Of a stretch of 35,921 nucleotides of DNA, positions 16,967 through 24,299 are shown piece after piece. The first letter of the stretch is position 1; every line of letters begins with the position of its first letter. The stretch comes from Candidatus Aminicenantes bacterium UBA1061 (GTDB lineage: Bacteria; Acidobacteriota; Aminicenantia; Aminicenantales; Saccharicenantaceae). Position numbers and translations under genes: made by a program. The notes beneath the pieces were generated by a model. That model saw only the letters and a program-made list of their open reading frames with translations, did no database searches and was not told where the DNA came from. Location of the stretch: positions 1 through 35,921 of the forward strand of contig DCDG01000049.1 in NCBI GenBank assembly GCA_002316315.1. The letters are read 5' to 3'.

Positions 16967-18445
16967 TTAGAAATTAAATCTAAAACCGATTCCCATTTTG
17001 TGGCTGTCAAACGTACGTCCTATAGGAGCTCTAAATTCAAAGAAAATCTGGCCCATTTTCAAATAGTTATCAAAAACTGTAAAACCAAGCTGGCCAACCG
17101 CATCAGCTCCGGCTTTACGCATATCTACTTCTTTGGTGGTAAAACCTGGCCCAACCCCGAAATAGGCTTTGCCCAGATGGAAGTTAGCCAGCAGTTCGGC
17201 CATAATAATGGTTTTCCAGGGAGAGCCTTTCAGAGGAAGACCAGCACCGGCTGTGAAGGTCAGACTGATTTTATCCGGATTAAGCCAGGTAAACAAACCG
17301 GGTCTAACATATAGATAGGCAACATAGTCAGACAAATCATATTCATCTCCACCGTGGGCCAGCATTGGGCCAAATTCAATTAATCCAAAGAGTTTCTTTC
17401 TGGTGACGGTAAAGCTCTTGCTGGAATCACCGGTCGGAGCCGAGACAGCGCCATCATTATCATAAGCGGTTGCAGCCACAGTAAAAGTGCCTTCCTTATA
17501 AAGGGTCTTTTCCCAGGTAAATGGTTTTTCACTATCAACATAAGAATCAACTACCTGGCCATTATCATCTTTTAATTCAAAGGCAACTTTAGTTACTTCA
17601 CCATCAGAATCAGAAGAACCGGAGGCATCAAAGGTAATAGGACGTCCATAATAATTCTTGCATTCAGTGCAGCTAGGAACAACACTGGCTATAGGAGGAT
17701 AGTTAATATAAACCCTGGCTTCACATGGATTGGCAGAAGGCTTATCAGCCATATTAATTGCTGTTCCTTTGAAAACATACTCACCTGGCTTGTCCAGCTT
17801 GGTCTGCCATCTGGGTGAATCAGGAGTCAGTTCCTTGGTGGCCACTTTATTACCCTGTTTATCCAGGACCTCAATTTTAAGGCTTTTGGCATACTGACTG
17901 CCGCTCATGTCAACAGTAATTGGATCATTAATATTGGCTTTAGCTGGAGAAACTTTAAGACTGCAGATAGCTTCAGGAATAGCTTCAGTCATACCGACAT
18001 AGGCAATATTTCCACACGGCTTGGGAATCATGAATGTATAAGTTTTAAAACCGACCTTTACCTTTACTGCAAAAGCTTCAATGGGCTTTTTCCCAGCCCA
18101 TTCCAGCGGCCCGCTAACCTTAACTTTTCCTTGAGATCTGAATAACATCCATTGAACTGTTTCACCAATATTCCAGGCCGTATCTTCGAACTCAGCAGTT
18201 TTTAACTGATCAATAAATGGCTGATATACTTCACTCATGCCAGCCTGGTCAAAACCAGCCTTAATGTCAGCTGAATAACGGTCAACCAGCATTTTCATAA
18301 CTTCCGCAGTAGGAATCTGACCCCTTACCCGAACGAAGGTGTACTGACCTAAAGACTTTATTTTTTTTACTTCAGCAGAAGCCTGAGATACCAAAACAAT
18401 AGCTAGTGCCAGACAGATTAAAACTACGATCTTTTTGTTTTTCAT
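16967..18445 (-). CDS. exported protein with Ig/PKD-like domains and C-terminal barrel, copy A
   Basis: 492 residues. A signal peptide (about 1-24, cleavage after ASA) is followed by an N-terminal domain (25-170) with the motifs YTFVRVRG and WMLFRSQGK. Next are an Ig-like segment (about 160-255) and a PKD-like domain (about 262-350; motifs ITFDASGSSDSDGEV and YDNDGAVS). A C-terminal region of about 140 residues shows alternating strands and ends GFRFNF. The terminal Phe and strand pattern suggest an outer-membrane barrel carrying periplasmic domains. Cysteines occur at PKPCGN, EAICSL, NPCEAR and the CTEC pair. AGGAGGTGA precedes the ATG. It has its own promoter and a strong terminator. The family is not recognised and the function is unknown. 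A close paralogue lies directly upstream. Confidence 0.8.
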   Translation of the reverse strand: MKNKKIVVLICLALAIVLVSQASAEVKKIKSLGQYTFVRVRGQIPTAEVMKMLVDRYSADIKAGFDQAGMSEVYQPFIDQLKTAEFEDTAWNIGETVQWMLFRSQGKVKVSGPLEWAGKKPIEAFAVKVKVGFKTYTFMIPKPCGNIAYVGMTEAIPEAICSLKVSPAKANINDPITVDMSGSQYAKSLKIEVLDKQGNKVATKELTPDSPRWQTKLDKPGEYVFKGTAINMADKPSANPCEARVYINYPPIASVVPSCTECKNYYGRPITFDASGSSDSDGEVTKVAFELKDDNGQVVDSYVDSEKPFTWEKTLYKEGTFTVAATAYDNDGAVSAPTGDSSKSFTVTRKKLFGLIEFGPMLAHGGDEYDLSDYVAYLYVRPGLFTWLNPDKISLTFTAGAGLPLKGSPWKTIIMAELLANFHLGKAYFGVGPGFTTKEVDMRKAGADAVGQLGFTVFDNYLKMGQIFFEFRAPIGRTFDSHKMGIGFRFNF

Positions 18446-18478
18446 TCACTCACCTCCTGTAAATTTTCTGACGTTTTA

Positions 18479-18507
18479 ATTAAATAAGAAACTTGACCTG
18501 TTGTCAA
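18479..18507 (-). promoter_or_regulatory. strong promoter of exported protein copy A
   Basis: On the minus strand a perfect TTGACA (18502-18507) and TTTAAT (18479-18484) are 17 bases apart, about 35 bases before the ATG at 18445. The -35 element is overlapped by a 17-base palindrome at 18492-18508 (CTTGAC, five bases, GTCAAG), which could be an operator. Confidence 0.7.
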
Positions 18508-18556
18508 GAAAATAAACCAATATTACCCCGCTTTTATTTTTAGCACAATTACTGTT

Positions 18557-18576
18557 CAAAATGGCCTCAAAGGCCA
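18557..18576 (-). terminator. weak terminator between the two exported-protein genes
   Basis: TGGCCT and AGGCCA (18562-18567, 18571-18576) form a perfect six-base-pair stem with a three-base loop, followed on the minus strand by TTTT. It lies about 50 bases after the stop of copy B and could partly end its transcript. Confidence 0.45.
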
Positions 18577-18626
18577 ACCGTTATTTCGGGCTTGTCTCCT
18601 TTATTTAAAAATCAGACAAAGCAATC

Positions 18627-20087
18627 TCAAAAATTATATCTAAGTCCGACTGCCATCTTATGACAATCAGAGAACGAGCGGCCAATTGGAACACGAAATT
18701 CAAAATAGAGCTGCCACATAGAGAGATAATTGTTTGACAAGGTCACGCCAAGCTGACCCAGGGCATCAGCACCGGCCTTTCGGTCAGACCTCTCCTTAGT
18801 CATAAAGCCCGCTCCGAGACCTAAAAACGCTTTCCCCATATGGACATTGCCTAAAAGGTTAACGGTGATAACCGGCTTCCAGGGGCTACCCTTAAACGGA
18901 ACAGCTGCGCCGCTGGTAAAAGTCAGACTGGTCTTATCAGGATTAAGCCAGACAAACATGCCTGTCCGAACGAAAGCAAAAGCTGTATAAGAACCATGAG
19001 CCAGTAACGGTCCTGCCTCGGCCGCTATAAATAGAGTCTTTCTGGTAACTTTGATGGTCTTTCTGGATTCAGGAGTAGCTATTGAAGCAGCACCATCATT
19101 ATCATAAGCAGTCACAGAAATTGTATATTCTCCAGGAGAATAAATGGTCTTTTCCCAGATATAGGGCTTTTGCGTAGCTGTCAGGGAATCCACCACCAGG
19201 CCATTGCTGTCGGATAGTTCAAAGACAACCCTGGTGACCTCCCCATCCTGGTCAGATGAACCGGAAGCATCAAAGGTCAGTGGACGTCCGATATATTCTC
19301 GGCAGTCGACACAATTAGGAACAACCCTGGCTAATGGCGGGAAATTAATATAAACCCGGCCCTCACACGTATTGGTAGAAGGCTTATCCGCCAGGTTAAT
19401 AGCAGTCCCCTTAAAAACATATTCTCCGGGTTTATCAAGTTTGGTCTGCCATCTGGGTGCATCCGGAGTCAGCTCCTTACTCGAGACTTTGTTTGCCTGT
19501 TTATCAAAAACTTCAACTCTGAGGCTCTTGGCATATTGACTGCCGCTCATATCAATGGTAATCGGGTCATTAATATTGGCTTTGGACGGCGAAACTTTAA
19601 GGTTACAGATGGCCTCAGGAATCTCCTCTACTTCATCCAGTAGAGCAATATTCCCGCAGGGTTTGGGAATAATAAAAGTATAAGTTTTAAAACCTTTTTT
19701 CACTTTAACCGCAAAGACTTCGAGAGGTTTTTTCCCCGCCCATTCAAGCGGCCCGGTGACTTTGATTTTGCCCTGCGAACGGAAGAGCATCCATTTAACT
19801 GTTTCTCCGATATTCCAGGTGATGTCTTCGAACTGAGCGCTTTTTAGTTGTTCAATAAAGGCTAAATAAATATCTCCATAGCCAGCTTGATCAAAGCCAT
19901 ATTTAATGTCGCCAGCATAGCGATCAGCCAGAATTTTCATAACTTCTGGTGTCGGTATAGTTCCTCTTACACGAACAAAGGTAAAATTTCCCATGCTTTT
20001 AATTTTTTTGACTTCAGCTGATGCCCCGATGACTAAAAGAAATATCAGACATGGTATAAACAACATTTTTAGTCTTTTAGTTTGCAT
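18627..20087 (-). CDS. exported protein with Ig/PKD-like domains and C-terminal barrel, copy B
   Basis: 486 residues from the preferred start at 20087. A longer frame opens at 20105, but that ATG sits upstream of an AGGGAGGTG ribosome binding site (20092-20100) which lies six bases before the internal ATG, so the shorter form is chosen. It has a signal peptide ending GASA, then the same domain order as copy A: N-terminal domain with FTFVRVRG and WMLFRSQGK, Ig-like segment, PKD-like domain (LTFDASGSSDQDGEV) and a C-terminal strand-rich region ending GLRYNF. By eye most aligned positions in the first 330 residues are identical or similar to copy A; the C-terminal region differs more and is slightly shorter. 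The same cysteines are present (CVDC pair). The function is unknown. Confidence 0.8.
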   Translation of the reverse strand: MQTKRLKMLFIPCLIFLLVIGASAEVKKIKSMGNFTFVRVRGTIPTPEVMKILADRYAGDIKYGFDQAGYGDIYLAFIEQLKSAQFEDITWNIGETVKWMLFRSQGKIKVTGPLEWAGKKPLEVFAVKVKKGFKTYTFIIPKPCGNIALLDEVEEIPEAICNLKVSPSKANINDPITIDMSGSQYAKSLRVEVFDKQANKVSSKELTPDAPRWQTKLDKPGEYVFKGTAINLADKPSTNTCEGRVYINFPPLARVVPNCVDCREYIGRPLTFDASGSSDQDGEVTRVVFELSDSNGLVVDSLTATQKPYIWEKTIYSPGEYTISVTAYDNDGAASIATPESRKTIKVTRKTLFIAAEAGPLLAHGSYTAFAFVRTGMFVWLNPDKTSLTFTSGAAVPFKGSPWKPVITVNLLGNVHMGKAFLGLGAGFMTKERSDRKAGADALGQLGVTLSNNYLSMWQLYFEFRVPIGRSFSDCHKMAVGLRYNF

Positions 20088-20118
20088 CCCGCACCTCCCT
20101 AACATATTGATTAATCTA

Positions 20119-20148
20119 TGAATAAAACAAAACGACAGTTGTTGTCAA
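20119..20148 (-). promoter_or_regulatory. probable promoter of exported protein copy B
   Basis: On the minus strand a perfect TTGACA (20143-20148) stands 18 bases before TATTCA (20119-20124), about 32 bases before the chosen start. The -35 hexamer with the next bases (TTGACAACA) is identical to the copy A promoter. The rest of the gap 20106-20359 is AT-rich without a gene. Confidence 0.5.
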
Positions 20149-20359
20149 CAGAAAAACTATTTTTCTTGTTTTACTTTGTTATCGAGATTTATGAAAATAT
20201 CTTCATTTTTTATCGCCGTTTTGGTAAAATAACGATTAACTGCAGCCGATCTCTCCAAAAGCTGGTGGTGCTGTTTTCTAATTAAAGTCAGGTCACCCAG
20301 CTTGGCTTTGAGCGGAAATAGAAAGGAATTCTGTATGAGATTTTGGAAGGAGACAGAAA

Positions 20360-20761
20360 GTGAACGTTGTCCGTGAAGAAATCGAACTTCAGGTTATTAC
20401 TCCCAATGAACCTGGAATTTTTGGACGGGTTCTGGCCACCCTGGCCAATGCCGGGATTAATCTCCGGGCCTACTGTGTTCAGTCTGAAAAGTATCAAGAA
20501 AAAAGTCAATTTAATCTGGTTACTTCTGATTATAAAAAAGCTGAAGCAGCCCTGCGGTCACTCGGCTTTAAAATAAAAACCACCAAGGTTATTACCGTCG
20601 AGGTTGATGACCGGATCGGCGTTGGAGCCGAAATAGGTGCCCTGCTGGCAGGAGCTGTGGTTGACATCAGATATTCCTATGGATCATCAGCCGGGGCTGG
20701 TCGCAGCCTGTTAGTTTTCAAGACGAGTAATAACAGTAAGGCTTTAAAAACTCTGCAATAA
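20360..20761 (+). CDS. small protein with two ACT domains
   Basis: 133 residues starting at a GTG with AAGGAGA eight bases upstream. The first ACT domain (about 5-68) shows ITPNEPGIFGRVLATLANAGINLRA, the typical ligand-binding loop and first helix. The second (about 70-133) shows VEVDDRIGVGAEIGALLAGAVVDIRY. ACT domains bind amino acids or similar ligands. There is no attached catalytic domain, so a regulatory or sensor role is likely; similar tandem-ACT proteins are seen as stand-alone genes in many bacteria. It is flanked by divergent copy B and by the ExbD gene with its own promoter, so it appears monocistronic. The ligand is unknown. Confidence 0.8.
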   Translation: MNVVREEIELQVITPNEPGIFGRVLATLANAGINLRAYCVQSEKYQEKSQFNLVTSDYKKAEAALRSLGFKIKTTKVITVEVDDRIGVGAEIGALLAGAVVDIRYSYGSSAGAGRSLLVFKTSNNSKALKTLQ

Positions 20762-20832
20762 GTTGTTTTCCTGCAAACCGGGTGGCGATTTAATTTATGA
20801 TAAAATTTTTGTCAGGGGGGCCGAAAACTTAT

Positions 20833-20861
20833 TTGACAAACCAGAGTTTTTTAAATAAAAT
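20833..20861 (+). promoter_or_regulatory. strong promoter of the exbD gene
   Basis: A perfect TTGACA (20833-20838) and TAAAAT (20856-20861) are separated by exactly 17 bases, 30 bases before the ATG at 20891. The start codon has a full AAGGAGG ribosome binding site. Confidence 0.78.
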
Positions 20862-20890
20862 TTTAACTTAAGAAATTTAAGGAGGTAAGC

Positions 20891-21280
20891 ATGTCGAAAG
20901 CTGAGCCTAATGTCGTCCCCTTGTGCGACGTCTTACTCGTTCTGCTAATTATTTTTATGGTAATAACACCTATGGTTCAGATGGGTATTGACGTAAAATT
21001 GCCTGAAGTTCAGACCTCAGATTCAAAAAGTGGTCAGGATCCCAATGTTATTGTTCTTACTGTCAAGAAAAATGACCAGGTAGAAATACAGAAGAATCCT
21101 CTGGAATTAAGGTTGCTGCTGGAGGAGTTACGCCGTTTATATGCTGCCCGTCAGGATAAGACCATTTTTATCAGAGCTGACGCCAAAGTTCCTTTTAGCA
21201 AAGTGATGGAAGTCATGGATATTTGCAAAGGAGCAGGAGTGGAGACTCTGGCTATAATTCCTGAGCTTTTTGAAGAGTAA
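20891..21280 (+). CDS. exbD: ExbD/TolR family biopolymer transport protein
   Basis: 129 residues. A very short cytoplasmic N-terminus leads into one transmembrane helix (about 11-31) that includes the essential protonatable Asp13 in VVPLCDVLLVLL. A periplasmic domain with the pattern VxLPEV...I.IRAD..V.F..VM.VMD.....G follows. ExbD/TolR proteins work with ExbB/TolQ to convert proton motive force into work on TonB or TolA. No exbB/tolQ, tonB or tolA gene is adjacent; this gene is flanked by its own promoter and a strong terminator, so it is an orphan here. Residue 12 (Cys) before the Asp is less usual. A partner elsewhere in the genome is expected. Confidence 0.88.
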   Translation: MSKAEPNVVPLCDVLLVLLIIFMVITPMVQMGIDVKLPEVQTSDSKSGQDPNVIVLTVKKNDQVEIQKNPLELRLLLEELRRLYAARQDKTIFIRADAKVPFSKVMEVMDICKGAGVETLAIIPELFEE

Positions 21281-21324
21281 GATTCTAAAATATTTAAGTT
21301 TTGCCTGAGTCTATTCTGAAATAT

Positions 21325-21358
21325 AAGGGACCCAGTGGCAGGGTCCCTTTTTTATTTT
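21325..21358 (+). terminator. strong rho-independent terminator after exbD
   Basis: AAGGGACCC (21325-21333) and GGGTCCCTT (21341-21349) form a perfect nine-base-pair stem with a seven-base loop, followed by a T-rich run. It lies 44 bases after the exbD stop. The rest of the gap up to 21502 shows no gene. Confidence 0.92.
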
Positions 21359-21502
21359 ATGGCTAAAAACAAGAAAACTTTATCCAGGCCCGCCTCTTTC
21401 GATAAACGACCTCTTCTCCCCAAAAAATAAAAAACTCGCACGCTGGATTAGCCACTCACTTTTTCACGTGAATCTGGCTATTACCAGCTTTCCTTGACAG
21501 TT

Positions 21503-22657
21503 TTATTTCTGAATAATCGGGCCGATCACTTCTCTCGATATGACCAGCCTCTGGATTTCATTCGTGCCTTCATAAATTTGAAGCAGTTTGGCATCCCTGA
21601 CCAGTTTTTCAATCGGATAGTCCTTCATATAGCCATAGCCGCCAAAAATCTGCAGGGCTTCCAGAGAGGCATTCATGGCCAGGTCAGAGCCAAAACACTT
21701 GGCCATGGCCGACACCAGACCACAGGACAGCCCCTGATCAACCATCCAGGCAGCTTTCCAGACCAATAATCTGGCTGCTTCTACCTCAGTTGCCATTTGT
21801 GCAATCTTAAAAGCTGTCGCCTGAAAAGTGGCTATCGGCTGGCCAAACTGCACCCTGGTTTTGGAATATTCAACAGCATACTCGAGAGCAGCTCTGGCCA
21901 GTCCAACTCCGGCTGCACCTACCGCCGCCCTGGTGCGATCAAAAGTCCTCATAGCAATCAGAAACCCCTGTCCTACCCTACCCAGAATATTTTCAGCCGG
22001 TACCCTGACATCTTCGAAAAATATCTCGGCCGTATTAGAGGCCCGCTGTCCCATTTTATCTTCTATCTTGCCGATGGTGATGCCCGGAGTTTCTCGGGGA
22101 ACAACAAAGGCTGTCAGACCCCTGGCTCCTTTCTGAGGGGCAGCATTGGCGAAAACCACATATAAGCTGGCCACCCCGCCATTAGTTATAAAACATTTCG
22201 AACCATTAATAACATAATCAGAACCATCTTTTCGGGCAAGAGTCTTAATAGCTGTGTTGTCGGAGCCCGCTTCTCTTTCCGTCAGACAGTAGGAAGCAAA
22301 ACTCATTTTCCTGGAAAAAGGGGTCAAAAATTTCTTTTTCTGCTCTTCCTGGCCGTAAAGGATAATCGGTGTAAAAGCCAGCGAATTGGCCATCATGGTG
22401 GTGTACATCCCAGGACAGCCCCAGGACAGTTCTTCTGAGATGATGGCCATTTCCAGATCTGATAAGCCGCCACCTCCATATTCTACAGGGACATTACAGG
22501 TTAAAAAGCCTGCCTCAAAAGCCTTTTGCATCACATCCTCAGGGAATTGTTCCTCTCGATCATAGAAAGCTGCCTTTGGCCTCATCTCCTTTTCAGCAAA
22601 GGAATGAGCCATTTCTTGCAGGGCTTTTTGTTCTTCAGTCAATTCAAAAGAAATCAC
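21503..22657 (-). CDS. acyl-CoA dehydrogenase
   Basis: 384 residues, standard length for FAD-dependent acyl-CoA dehydrogenases, which introduce the 2,3-double bond in acyl-CoA and pass electrons to ETF. Visible signatures are CLTEREAGSDNTAIKT (ACADS signature 1), KCFITNGG, the FAD/dimer region RVQFGQPI, the second signature FGGYGYMKDYPIEKLVRDAK and the catalytic base Glu363 in QIYEGTNEIQR. The Glu position matches medium/short-chain enzymes rather than isovaleryl-CoA or long-chain types. The start is a GTG with AGAGG six bases upstream. A strong promoter precedes it. The substrate chain length cannot be told. No ETF or other beta-oxidation gene is nearby. Confidence 0.94.
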   Translation of the reverse strand: MISFELTEEQKALQEMAHSFAEKEMRPKAAFYDREEQFPEDVMQKAFEAGFLTCNVPVEYGGGGLSDLEMAIISEELSWGCPGMYTTMMANSLAFTPIILYGQEEQKKKFLTPFSRKMSFASYCLTEREAGSDNTAIKTLARKDGSDYVINGSKCFITNGGVASLYVVFANAAPQKGARGLTAFVVPRETPGITIGKIEDKMGQRASNTAEIFFEDVRVPAENILGRVGQGFLIAMRTFDRTRAAVGAAGVGLARAALEYAVEYSKTRVQFGQPIATFQATAFKIAQMATEVEAARLLVWKAAWMVDQGLSCGLVSAMAKCFGSDLAMNASLEALQIFGGYGYMKDYPIEKLVRDAKLLQIYEGTNEIQRLVISREVIGPIIQK

Positions 22658-22710
22658 CTCGCACCTCTCTTAAAAGAAATATTCTAAATTTTTCCCAGCA
22701 TTAAGGTTTT

Positions 22711-22739
22711 CTTATAATTAAATAATAGCTTTTTGTCAA
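22711..22739 (-). promoter_or_regulatory. strong promoter of the acyl-CoA dehydrogenase gene
   Basis: On the minus strand a perfect TTGACA (22734-22739) is 17 bases from TATAAG (22711-22716), giving a leader of about 45 bases before the GTG start at 22657. Confidence 0.72.
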
Positions 22740-22893
22740 CCTCAATGCCTGGCGGATATCATCCAGCAAGAGACCAGATAAGACACGAGCTGCCGTCCTG
22801 GTCGGAATCAAGATGGCTGGTCCTGCCCGGTCGCTAAAGTTTTTCGGAGGCGAGAAACCATTGTTTTATGATAATTATGTACACTTTAGCTGC

Positions 22894-22922
22894 TTGAAAA
22901 ACAAGCTGGCTTGTTGTATAAG
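22894..22922 (+). promoter_or_regulatory. promoter of the DUF1015 gene with a palindrome in the spacer
   Basis: TTGAAA (22894-22899) and TATAAG (22917-22922) are 17 bases apart, each matching the consensus at five of six positions. The spacer holds a perfect palindrome, AACAAGC-TG-GCTTGTT (22900-22915), in the position where a repressor or MerR-type activator would bind. Confidence 0.6.
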
Positions 22923-22952
22923 ATTTTCTTATTTCCAGAAAGGATGATAAAA

Positions 22953-24299
22953 ATGAAGATTTTTGACTCTCTAGGTGTGGCTAAAGCCGATATTCTCCTG
23001 CCAGTGGAGAGTTTGGATTTAAATCGCTGGTCAGTTATTGCCTGCGATCAATTTACCTCGGAGCCCGAATACTGGGACAGGGTAGCTGCTCTGGTCGGCT
23101 CTGCTCCCTCGACTTTCCATTTAATTTATCCTGAAGTTTATCTTAACGCCCCTGATAAAGAGACCAGAATTAAAAATATCAAAAGCAAGATGAGAGAATA
23201 CCTCTCGACAGGTGTTTTTAATCAGTTAGAGGGAATAATCTATGTCGAACGAGAAACAGCTCACGGGTGGCGAAAGGGTCTGCTTTTCGCCGTTGACCTG
23301 GAAAAATATGATTACCGACCTCAGGCCAAAAGTCTTATCCGGGCAACTGAAGGGACTATTCTGGAGAGAATCCCGCCCCGGGTGCAGATCAGAGAGGGCG
23401 CAGAGCTGGAGCTGCCTCACATTATGATGCTGGTCGATGATCCGGAAAATTCGTTTATCGGGCCGGCCAGTGAGCACCGGCAGGATTTTCCCCTCCTATA
23501 TGATTTTGATTTGATGTTTGATTCTGGCCGCCTTCGTGGATTTCTGATAAATCAACCAAACGTCGAAGAAGAAATTCTGGCTGGCTTGAGTCAGCTAGCT
23601 GATCAGAAAAAATTCTGCCAGAGATATAACCTTTTGCCGGAGACTCCCCTTCTTCTTTATGCCGTCGGCGATGGTAACCATTCGCTGGCCACGGCCAAAA
23701 CCATCTGGGAAAAGACCAAAGCTGCCAGCGCCAACCCGGAGGAATTAAAAAATTCTCCCCTGCGTTATGCTCTGGTGGAGATCGTTAATCTTCATGACGA
23801 GTCGCTGGTCTTTGAACCAATTCACAGAATTCTATTTGAAGTCAAGAATCTCCTTGCTCTCGAAGATGAACTTAGAGCTTTTTTCCAGCAGGAAGTGGAG
23901 ATCCTTTCCCATCCATCTTATGAAGATTTAAAAAGAACGATCAATAACAAGAAGAAAAATGAGCAGATAGCGGGCCTGATTTTAAACCAGGGCTTTAAAT
24001 CTATAAAATTTCTAAAGCCTTCGACCAACCTCACAGTAGGAACTATCCAGGCTTTTCTGGATAAATTTTTGAATGACGGGAAAGCTCAAAACCTTGATTA
24101 TGTCCACGGAGATGATTCCCTCCTTCAACTGGTCAGGAAAAGCGAAAATAATGCTGGCATTTATCTCCCAGCTCTGGACAAGAACCAGCTTTTCCCGACA
24201 GTTATTCTTGACGGAGCACTGCCCAGAAAAACCTTTTCCATGGGGGAGGCCTGGGAAAAGCGTTTTTATCTGGAAGGCAGAAAGCTGATTAACCGTTAA
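22953..24299 (+). CDS. DUF1015 family protein
   Basis: 448 residues from the chosen ATG, which has AAAGGA eight bases upstream. The reading frame extends back to a TTG at 22911, but that lies inside the predicted promoter, so the shorter form is preferred. The family signature GDGNHSLATAK (residues 239-249) is clear, as are the N-terminal ACDQFTSEPEYW and C-terminal VHGDDSLLQL regions. DUF1015 proteins are widespread cytoplasmic proteins without an established reaction; in some genomes they neighbour serine or phosphoglycerate metabolism genes, but not here. The 3' end overlaps the convergent adenylate-kinase-like gene by 11 bases. Confidence 0.85.
   Translation: MKIFDSLGVAKADILLPVESLDLNRWSVIACDQFTSEPEYWDRVAALVGSAPSTFHLIYPEVYLNAPDKETRIKNIKSKMREYLSTGVFNQLEGIIYVERETAHGWRKGLLFAVDLEKYDYRPQAKSLIRATEGTILERIPPRVQIREGAELELPHIMMLVDDPENSFIGPASEHRQDFPLLYDFDLMFDSGRLRGFLINQPNVEEEILAGLSQLADQKKFCQRYNLLPETPLLLYAVGDGNHSLATAKTIWEKTKAASANPEELKNSPLRYALVEIVNLHDESLVFEPIHRILFEVKNLLALEDELRAFFQQEVEILSHPSYEDLKRTINNKKKNEQIAGLILNQGFKSIKFLKPSTNLTVGTIQAFLDKFLNDGKAQNLDYVHGDDSLLQLVRKSENNAGIYLPALDKNQLFPTVILDGALPRKTFSMGEAWEKRFYLEGRKLINR

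Noticed and set aside
20088..20105. Upstream ATG extending exported protein copy B by six codons
   Set aside because: The extension encodes the ribosome binding site of the internal ATG at 20087 and would place MLGRCG before a normal signal peptide.
21451..21483. Inverted repeat TAGCCA...TGGCTA near the 3' end of the acyl-CoA dehydrogenase gene as a terminator
   Set aside because: The loop is long, the stem short, and the T run on the minus strand is far from the stem.
22911..22952. TTG start extending the DUF1015 protein by 14 codons
   Set aside because: It lies in the spacer and -10 of the predicted promoter, whereas the ATG at 22953 has a good ribosome binding site and gives the usual N-terminus.
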